DNA from: Cyanophora paradoxa
Lineage: Eukaryota > Glaucocystophyceae > Cyanophorales > Cyanophoraceae
Reading direction: 5' to 3'
Assembly: GCA_004431415.1 (NCBI GenBank)
Contig: QPMI01000359.1
Location: 1-48,276 of the forward strand
DNA length: 48,276 nucleotides
The translations under genes were made by a program, and so were the position numbers. Positions within the stretch are counted from its first letter, which is position 1; the number at the start of each line of letters is the position of its first letter. Below the pieces are notes generated by a model. It had not been told where the DNA came from. It saw only the letters and a list, made by a program, of their open reading frames with translations, and ran no database searches. This document shows, one piece after another, positions 40,801 to 48,276 of this stretch.

Positions 40801-43800
40801 GGAGAGCTCGAAGTACTCGAGGGGGCCGCTCGAGCTCGCCGCCGTCGCGAGGCTCGCCGGCGCCGTCTCCGCCCCGAAGGAGCCGGCCATGCCCCCGGCC
40901 CCCGCCCCCGGCCCCTCCTTCCCCTCCACGCTCCCCGCCCCGCTCCGCGCCGCCAGACCCCGAGCGGCTGCGGCCGGCGCCGCGCTCGGCCCTCTCGTCG
41001 CCGCCGGCGGGCCGGGGAGGTACTGCGAGGAGCGGCGCGGCGCGGGCCGGGTCCGGCGTCGAGGGAGGCGGTGGAGGCGCGCGCAAGGAAGGGCCGCGCG
41101 CCGGCCCCCGGCCCCGCCTCGCCCTCCTCCTCCGCCTCGAGGGCGGGCGAGGGCGAGGGGGAGGGCGAGGGGGAAGGGGAGGGGGGCGCCGGCTCGACGC
41201 GGACGCTGCGGCCCGGGGCGATGGATGCGAGGCCGCGGAGGGAGAAGGGGCGCCGCCCCGTCCGCGCCGCGGCGGGCCCCGGGGAGAGGGGCCCGCCCTT
41301 GGGCCTGCGCGCGCGGGGGCCGGGGCACTCAGAGGCGCTCGGGGGGCACGGCGTGGAGGGGCCGGCGCGGACGAGTCGGAGGAAGAGGCCGGGAGGAGGA
41401 TGCCCGAGTTGAGGGGGCGCGCGCCGGCCAGCGCCCGGTCGCGGGGGCCGGGGAGGCGAGGAGGACGCTCGGGAGGGGCGAGCGGAGGGACTTGAGGTGG
41501 GGCGTGCGCGCCGGCGCCGGGCCGCGCGCGCGCTCCTCCTGCGCCGCCGTCAGCGCCGCCTCGCGGGGGCGGGCAAAGTGTCGGGGGCGGGCCTCGCAGG
41601 CGTCGGCCTGGTCGAAGAGGGCCGCCGCTGCCGCCTCGTCGTTCAGCACCTCCGCCTGGAACCGCCCGAACGCTGCCCGGCCCGGCCGTTAGAGCGCGCG
41701 AGGCGCAGCGGCTCGAGGAGAGGCGGGGACCGCGGAGGATGCGGGGGGCGCGGGGGTGCCGGAGGAGGAGGGCGCGGTAGTGGGCGCGGGCCCTGCGCTC
41801 CGCCGCGTCGATGCGCGCCAGCGTCTCCTCCAGCGCCCGCACGTCCACCTGGCCCCGGCCCCTCGCGCCCGCCCGGGCCGAGGCGGGGCGGGGGCGGCGG
41901 GGCCGGCACCTCGCCGGCGGCGGGGGCGACCAAGGACCAGAAGCGGCGGAGGCCGCGCGACGCGAGGCGGTGGAACTGCGGCCGCAGGCACCGGTCAGGA
42001 CGGAATGCGCGGGTGCAGGCGCGAGGCTCGCTCGCCCGGCGTGCGCCCTGCAGGTTGCTCGTGTACTCAATGTGCTGGATCTGCCCGGGCGGGGCGGGGG
42101 CGTCAGAGGGCGGGGCGGAACGTGAAGGGTGGGGCGGGGCGGGCGGGGCCAGGCGGGGGCGGACGAGGTCGGAGGAGGGGTCGCCCCCGACGGCGAGGGC
42201 CTGCGCCTCCTGCTGCCGCTGCAGCGTGAACCGGTACACCAGGAAGCTGAAGCCCGTCGGCCTCAGCGGGGCGCGGGCAGGGCGCGCGGGGGGCAGGGCA
42301 GGGCGGGGCCGACCGGTGGTCGAAGGCGGGGGCGAGGGCGGCGGCCTGCCGCACGCGCTCGTGCGCCAGCTCCGGCGAGCGGCGGAAGGCCGCGCAGAAC
42401 TGTGGCCCGCCGGCGTCGCGCGGCGGCGGCGGCGGGGCGCTCGCGGCGGGCTGCGGCACCTGGGCGTAGGCGAGGAGGACGGCGGCGGAGGCGGGGAAGC
42501 GCTCGAGCCCGCCCGGTACACGCCCTCGGCCGCCTCCACCGCCTCCGGGTCTCCGGCCGCTCGTACGCGAACCGCGCGGCGATCTGCGCGCGAGGCCGCC
42601 GCCTCAGCGGCCGGCGCGGCGGCGCGGCGGGGCGCGCGGGCCTCGACGTGCAGCGGGCGCCTGAGGCGCTGGACGGCGGCGGGGCCGGCGGCGGGGCGGC
42701 AGAAGGCGAGGCGGTAGCGGGCGAGGCTGGCGGCGGCGCCGGCGGCGGCGGCGGCGGGAGGCCGGCGAGCATGGCGTAGGGGAGGCCCGGGAGGGCGTAG
42801 CGGGCCTGGAGGGCGCAGAGGAGGGCGGCGTAGGCGAAGGCGGCGTGGAGGGCGGTGAAGAAGGCGTTGGCGGCGGGGCGGTGGTAGGGGAAGAACTCGA
42901 GGAAGAGGGCCACGTGGAGGGCCCCGCTCCGGTGAAGGCCAGCGGGAGGGCCTCCCGCGGCAGCGCCGCCCCGCGTTCGCCAGGCACGAGAGGCCGGCGT
43001 TGCACGCGAAGGTCAGCGCGTCCACCCGCGAGTGCGGCCTGCCGGCACGGCGAGAGGTCGGCGGCGGGGCGGAGGAGGCGGGAGGAGGGGCGGGGCGGGG
43101 ACCGGGAGAGGGGTCGGGGCGGCCGTCGGGCCCGGGCGGAAGAAGTCGTCCTCGAAGACGAGGAGCTGCGGAGGAGGACGAGGGCGGTGAAGGCCAGCGC
43201 CGCCGCCCCGCCCGCCCCGCCAGCCCCGCGTGCCCGCCCCGCCAGCACTCCACCCCTCGAAGTACGCGTGCCTGCCCCCGGCCCCGCCCCGTCAGCCGCA
43301 GCTCGCCCCCGGCTCCAGCGGCGGGGCGGGGCGGGGCGGGGCGGGGCGGGGCGGGCCGGGAGACGCCGTCGGCCCCGGGAGGCCGCAGTTGAAGGTGGCG
43401 GAGAAGACGGAGAGGAGGGCATGTACAAGAGGCGCGCGAAGGGCCCACGAAGACCCGCAGGAACTGGGCCCCGCCCCCGCCCCCGGTCGGCCCGGCGCGA
43501 GCGAGGCGCGCCGCGAGGATCTAGAGGCGCGGGGGCCCGGCACCTTGAGGGGGGCGATGAAGGAGAAGCGGTGGCGGGCGAAGGAGAGGCCGACGTGGAG
43601 GGCAGTGAGGAGGGAGAGGCGACGGCGGCGCAGGCCGCGTAGAAGAGCGCCGCGAAGCTCCCGAAGGCCATCCCCGACAGGCGGAAGGGCACCGCCGCCC
43701 GCAGCACCCGCTGCACCGGCTCCGCCTGCGCCCGCTCGCCGTCGGCTCGCGCAGCGCGCTGGGGGGGGAGGGGGGCGGGGGCCGGAGGCACCCAGGAGCC

Positions 43801-44260
43801 CAGGCCGCCCCAGTCGAAGAGGGCCAGGGGGAAGAGGAGGTACTGTGCCCGCCCTCGCCGTCTCCGCGCGGCGCGGCGCGCGAGAGAGGCGCCGACGGTG
43901 TGGGGAGCACCTGGATCGAGACGAAGGCGACCTCAGCCAGCACCCAGCGCGCCCGCCGCCGCTCCCCCATCTGAGCCCGCCCCCAGCCCCTTCGGCGCGC
44001 GCTCGCGAGCTCGAGGCACGAGGGGGTGCGGATGACCTTCATGACCGCGGCTATCCCGAAGCAGGTTTCCTGCGGGGAGCGCGCGCGCCGGTCAGCTGCG
44101 CGGCCCGGAGGCCTGCAGCTGCCTGCCTGCGCGGAAGCCTGGGCGGTCGTGCCTGGAAGACGCGGGAGGCCTCGTTGACTCCGAAGGAGACGGAATCGCT
44201 GCCGCTGCCCTCGTGCGACCCATCCTCGTCCCGCCCCACCACTGCGCAACCCGGCCGGCC
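37814..44260 (-). CDS. TmcB-like membrane protein, copy 2, several apparent frameshifts
   Basis: Direct counterpart of the copy at 28730-35170 with the same membrane segments, TPR-like region and C-terminus (SVAASDA). Several exons that are open in copy 1 are broken here by single-base losses in G or C runs. Examples are near 42928 (two C's for three), 42969 and 43050 within the exon encoding the FTGSGALHVALFLEF region, and around 42545 and 42756. If real, this copy is a pseudogene; if sequencing errors, it is a second intact gene. Other exons (38690-39085, 39723-40202) are identical to copy 1. The 5' end is uncertain. Confidence 0.7.
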
Positions 44261-44868
44261 GGCGCGCCGGCGGGTGAGCGCGCGCTCGCGCGTGGGCCGG
44301 CGCCCGGGCCGGGGCCGGGGGCGATGCTGGCGAAACGGCGCGCCGCATGCAGGCATAGCCGGCGCGTACCGGAGCCCTCAGCAGCTGCCCGCTCCAGCGC
44401 TGGCGGGATGTCGACGCGTACGCGTACGACGTCGACATGGCCATCGGCCGGCGCCGCACGCGCGTACCAGCTTGCTCCTCTCGCTGCGGCTGCCTGCTAG
44501 CGCAGCTGTCAGGCACTCATCATCTCGCATGACTTGGTGATGACGTCCGCGTCCATGCAGCTCCTCCATAGCAGAGTATTGTCGCGCATGATTGATTGCT
44601 GCGAGCGCGAGCGCGGTGATCTCACTGGAACCGCGCGGTAGCATAGTGCGAGCTCAGCGTGCAGGCCGCTGCGCGGCGCATCGCTGTCGACGTCCTGGAG
44701 CCGTCTCCTCGGTGTTACCGTACCCTAGCGCCTCGTTCGGCTGGCGTCTGAATGACGCGGGTTCGATACCAACAAGGATTCGCTTCGATCGAGGCGCCCG
44801 CTGCCTGAGCCTCCTCTTGCACGCGTTGGATGACCTGCTGGATCGATTCCCTCTAGATCTGCACATGT

Positions 44869-45510
44869 ACAGCGCCAGCTCTAGCTGAGAGCGCGTGCCG
44901 CGCACTTTCCAGCTGCTCATTACGCCGCTCTGCAGGTGGCCGGCTTCTGCTCGGGCGAGCAGGGGGCGCTCTAGCTAGCGGCCCAGCGCGCTTCCAGCCG
45001 CAGCGGCAGGGGCCCGCGCGAGCGGCGCCGCTCGCGATGGCGGCCAGTGGGGCGGAGGAGGCGGCGGGCCTCCCGCTCGCCTTTGCGGGCGACTCGAGGG
45101 GCGGCAGCGGCGACGAGGCGGCCGACCGCGAGGCATCGGCGCAGGAGGAGGCGCGGGCCGCCCGGCGGGCCCTCTGCCCCACCTGCCGGCGCATCGTCGG
45201 TGCGGGAAGTGCCCCCCGCGTCGCCCCGCCCGGCCCCGCCCGCCCGGCCCGCCCCGCTGACGGCCCGGGCCGCAGCGAACTGCATCTGCGCGGCGCTGCC
45301 GGCGGAGCGGCCGCTGCCGCTGGGCCGCGCCGCCGGCTAGGGACGAGCCCAGCTAGAATATGTCTCATCAATGTGCAGCGTAACCTCTCCGAGGCTCTTC
45401 GATTACATGACCGCTGAAGCGCTTTCCGAAGTCCTGGAAGCATCTTTCTATAGCTCTCGAAAGCTTAATTTGTGCTGGCCGTGGCGGCGGTGTCACGGTG
45501 GCTTGGGACT
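44869..45510. repeat. Partial third tandem unit with internal deletion
   Basis: Copies the unit start (to about 45337), then jumps to sequence matching the DTW gene's end and 3' flank (from about 45341, like 28044-28195). About 830 bp of the unit is missing. The part after the jump is more diverged than the part before. Confidence 0.85.
45037..45340 (+). pseudogene. Truncated DTW-domain gene, copy 3
   Basis: Keeps exon 1 (45037-45199, CPTCRRIV) and the start of exon 2 (NCICAALPAERP), then meets TAG at 45338-45340 where the deletion junction lies. The SAM-binding and DGTW parts are gone. What remains would be about 77 residues carrying the Cys-rich site alone. It is most simply a deletion product. 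Whether it is transcribed is unknown. Confidence 0.8.
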
Positions 45511-45680
45511 CCCCCTTTTCCGCCCCTTCCCCCCTCCTCCCTTCGAATTCCCCTCTCAGGCCCTGGCTGCTGGCCGCTTAAGTTGTGCTGGCCGTGGCAT
45601 GGCGGGGTGCCACGGCGGCTCTCGGGCCCTGGCTGCTCGGGCCCTGGCTGCTGGCCGCTTCCCCCCCCCCCCCCCCCCCC
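45471..45680. repeat. Short repeated motifs and 20-bp poly-C run
   Basis: ttgtgctggccgtggc occurs at about 45471 and 45587 (also at 28153 and 37237 in the DTW 3' flanks). ggccctggctgctggccgctt occurs at about 45559 and 45641 with a partial copy between. A run of 20 C's lies at 45661-45680. It appears to be local expansion from the 3' flank of the truncated unit. Confidence 0.65.
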
Positions 45681-45968
45681 TCTCCCCCTTCTGGCCATAG
45701 GCCCCCCCTCTCCGGATCCGGGCCTCGGGCCAGATCGATATCCCTCTAGATCTCGGAGCTCGCCGAGTCGAGCTCGATCCCCCTAGGCCTTTCCACAAAT
45801 ATTAATTCTTTATTCTCCTAATTCATATCCTCTAGCTGTAGCTATATAGCCATGGCCAGCTCCCCTAGCTATAGCTTGGCCTGTCGATCCGCTTTCTCTA
45901 GCTAAATCTCGCCAACGCCGTCTGCCATCGGCCACCAGCGCCCATCAATATCAGCTCAGTACCAATCC
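45681..45968. other. Intergenic, near-balanced composition
   Basis: Contains gatcgata, tctagatctcgg and tagctgtagctatatagcc palindromes. The last 150 bp is C/T-rich and AT-containing and may be the promoter and 5' UTR of the gene starting at 45969. Confidence 0.4.
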
Positions 45969-48276
45969 ATGAAGCTCGAAGGCGAAGCCGTCGACGTCGC
46001 GCCGAGCGGCGCAGCAGCCGGAGTGGACGAGCCGGTGTGCACTCCGCGCGACAGCTGGTGCGCGCCCGCGCCGTCGAGGATGCTGGAGGCGGAGCGCGCG
46101 AAAAACAGCGATCTCATCGCCCGCGGGCTGCGAAACAGGCGCCTGGAGATGCTCGATTGGACGTGCGCAAAAGACACCAGAGCGCACGGTCCGAGGTCGA
46201 CTTTTTGTGCTAATGTGCCCTCTTTCGCAGGTACGGCCTGCTGTGCGCGATCCCCCGCCGAGCTTCGGGCCATCGCACTCGCTCTTTCGAAAATTCGTGA
46301 ATCTGACTCGTCCTCGCGATCGTTTGAACTCGCGCGCGCAGCCTGCCGTATCTAGTTTTCAGGTACATCGTAGCTTCTTTTGAGCATTTCGCGGTGCCAC
46401 TTACGCCCGTGGTCGCGGCAGGTCGTCGCTCATCGCGTGCGTCACGCACGCTTTGATCGAAGTTTTGCGAAGCGAAATCAACCATCGAAATCCGGTTGCG
46501 AAGGAGCTCGTCCGTTGAATGATGCTCTTTCGCGTCTTTCGCGCGCAGATGGGAGCTCAAACTCGGCGCCTTGTTGGTCCTCGAATTCTATCTGCCCGGT
46601 CCGGCGTCCTTCTCGCTCCGCCTTTGAGTTGCAATTGTACATGTGATCCCCGATCTCACCGCTGGCCCCCCGCGCAGCCGCCGGGCTCGTCTGCCGCGCC
46701 ATCTCCTACACGTCCGTGCGCGGCGGCTGCGCGGTGCTCCCGACGGGGACGCAGCTCGCCACGCTCCACGTCCTCATGGCGATCCTCCTCACCTCCCCCC
46801 GCTCCTCGGGGCCCGTCGAGGACAGCCTGCACATGTGCCTCACCGCGTGGTCCGCGCGCGAGCTCGAGCCAGCCGCGCAGAGCTCCCTCGGCTTTCCCTC
46901 AGCATTTTCGCGCAGGATGGGTATGCTGGCGCGCCCGTGGAGGCGGCAGGGCGTGACCCTGGTCGCGACTTCGCTCCTCTTCTGCCTGGGCGCCTTCCTC
47001 ATGCACACCGGGGGCCACCTCGGCACGGACCGCGGCAGCTACCTCCAGGCGATCGAATTTTGAATTTGAATGAAACTTGAATTCGGATTCGGGAACTGAG
47101 ATGCAATGCGGGTCAGCTGCAGATCGGGGCGGCGTGCGGGGCGCACACGCTGGTCGCCCACGCGGTGGACCGCTGCCTCCGGAAGCTCGAGTGGGACGAG
47201 ACCGAGCGCTTCATCCTCTGGGTCCGAGAATAATTCGAATTCGAATTAAATTCGGATTCGAGCTCGCCGCGAGTTTCAGATTCGAGCGCAGGACCTGGCG
47301 CCCATCGGCTTCGTCACGCTCGACAAGGCCGGCCGGCGCGCTTCCCCTCCCCTATAAAATTGAACCGCGGCTGCAACTCGCGCGATCAAATGATTCACGC
47401 CGATGCCCCGCGGGCGGGCAGGGTGATCGGGGAGCCGAACCGCGTGGGGCGCGAGATCCTCGAGGCGGATCTCCGGGGGCGCCCCTGGCGCGGCGCCGCC
47501 CTGTGCGCCCGCGAGCGAGCCCGGCTAGAGCTGTGAAGCGTTCTGTACTGCCCGCCGGGCCGCGCTCTAACAACTAGACTGGCCTGCTGCCTCCCCGTGC
47601 AGGGCGGAGCTGCTGGCGCCGCCCTTCCGGGCGCCCTTCGCGGCGTCGCTGGCGGCGGCGATGAAGGCCGAGGACGAAGCGCACGGCAGCTTCACCATAG
47701 ACGCCAGGCCCGCCCCTCTAACTTGCTTTGCCTTTTGTACATTCGAGTTCCAACGCGGCGCGCAGGCTCGGGGAGGGGCGGGACTCGACGGGCGCCCCGG
47801 ACGCCCTGGACGGGCCCACGCTCGGCGGCTCGGGCCTGCTGGGCCCGGGGGGCTCCGGCTCCGGCTCCGGGGCGGGGGGGCGCGGGCGCTGGCTCACGCT
47901 CTCGGCCCGCGTCTTCGGCGGCGGGCAGGTGAGATGGGCAGGGGGCCTCGGGTCGTGAACGAAGGAAATTTATTTATTCTGTGAAGTCTCGAAGCGAAGC
48001 AGCGCCGTAGCCCTCCTCTTTCTCGCCCCCCGCGTTTTCGGCTCGTTTCTCACCTGGGCGGGGCCCGGCCAGACGAGCCCGTACGGGGCGGCGGCGATCG
48101 TCTCCCTCGCCGACGTCTCCGCCGAGCGGTCCGCCCCTCCCTCGAGCTCCCCCCCGCCTCTTGAATTTCGAAGCTCGCCCCTCCTTCCCCGCTCGGAATA
48201 TTATAAATCATGTTCGTATCCCCGCAGGGCGGCGAGCGCGGCGCTGGAGCGCCAGAACGAGGCCCTCGACCGCGCC
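45969..48276 (+). CDS. Unidentified multi-exon gene with possible PAS-like region, runs off window
   Basis: Exon 1 (45969-46162) opens MKLEGEAVDVAPSG and ends MLDW. Later exons include YIVASFEHFAVPLTP, WELKLGALLVLEFYLPGP, a long exon with CRAISYTSVRGGCAVLPTG and LATLHVLMAILLTSP, then GVTLVATSLLFCLGAFLMHT (hydrophobic), IGAACGAHTLVAHAVDRCL and LEWDETERFILW. The following exons join to DLAPIGFVTLDKAGRVIGEP, VGREILEADLRGRPW, APFAASLAAAMKAEDE and GRWLTLSARVFG. This order resembles a PAS fold (hydrophobic-LD-x-x-GRV, then LRG, then a late RWL strand), but the match is weak. Introns are AT-rich in places (47060-47110, 47222-47280) and several start with GC. The 3' end lies beyond the window. I cannot assign a family. 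Confidence 0.5.

Larger units (their letters stand above)
35806..44868. repeat. Tandem unit 2 of the approximately 9.07-kb duplication
   Basis: Near-identical direct copy of 26726-35805, including intergenic DNA. Differences are mostly one-base length changes in G or C runs, a few substitutions, and one in-frame 6-base insertion near 37092 in the DTW gene. Confidence 0.95.

Noticed and set aside
45969-48276. MATE-type transporter
   Set aside because: One exon superficially resembles a MATE segment, but the following exons do not continue that family and fit a PAS-like pattern better.

Overview
This window is nuclear DNA of a eukaryote with a very GC-rich genome (G/C runs, CpG-rich exons and introns) and many short introns, mostly about 50 to 140 bp. 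No operons, ribosome-binding sites or bacterial-type signals are seen. The gene set (XRN exoribonuclease, GRWD1, a RAB24-type GTPase, a CHY zinc-finger protein, a DTW-domain tRNA modifier, a TmcB-like membrane protein, an F-type lectin fused to beta-trefoil repeats) and the gene structure fit a unicellular alga or other protist. I cannot name the species; a GC-rich algal lineage (green alga, glaucophyte or haptophyte) is only a guess. Unusually many introns begin with GC instead of GT (for example 27219-27286, and 24462-24514 and 23826-23899 on the minus strand). The reading frame and protein-family conservation across the junctions support these.

Layout. 1-4.2 kb: a head-to-head pair of related secreted lectin-like genes (minus 54-2513; plus, 5' end unclear, to 4163). 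4.2-8.9 kb: no confident gene; an AT-richer palindromic stretch, a GC-rich low-complexity block, a degenerate minisatellite and a possible spliced minus-strand transcript. 8.96-13.18 kb: XRN-type 5'-3' exoribonuclease (plus). 13.69-15.76 kb: an unidentified transposon with perfect 26-bp terminal inverted repeats, subterminal direct repeats and a long Ser/Pro/Arg-rich ORF. 16.18-16.66 kb: a two-exon gene for a 112-residue unknown protein. 16.94-19.38 kb: CHY zinc-finger protein (minus), divergent from a RAB24-like GTPase (19.58-20.69 kb, plus), which converges on a HemK/PrmC protein glutamine methyltransferase (minus, 20.92-about 22.96 kb). 23.76-26.27 kb: GRWD1 ribosome-biogenesis WD40 chaperone (minus).

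26.7-45.5 kb: a tandem duplication with unit about 9.07 kb. Each full unit carries a DTW-domain gene (plus) and a large TmcB-like gene (minus); a third, partial unit holds only a truncated DTW gene. The two full units are nearly identical, including intergenic DNA. They differ mainly by single-base changes in G/C homopolymers, plus a few clean substitutions and one in-frame 6-bp indel. 45.97 kb to the end: the 5' part of an unidentified multi-exon plus-strand gene that may contain a PAS-like region.

Functionally this is a mixed euchromatic neighbourhood: RNA decay, ribosome assembly, release-factor or translation-protein methylation, tRNA modification, membrane traffic and sensing. No shared pathway links the neighbours. 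Several genes are arranged as divergent pairs with about 200 bp between start codons.
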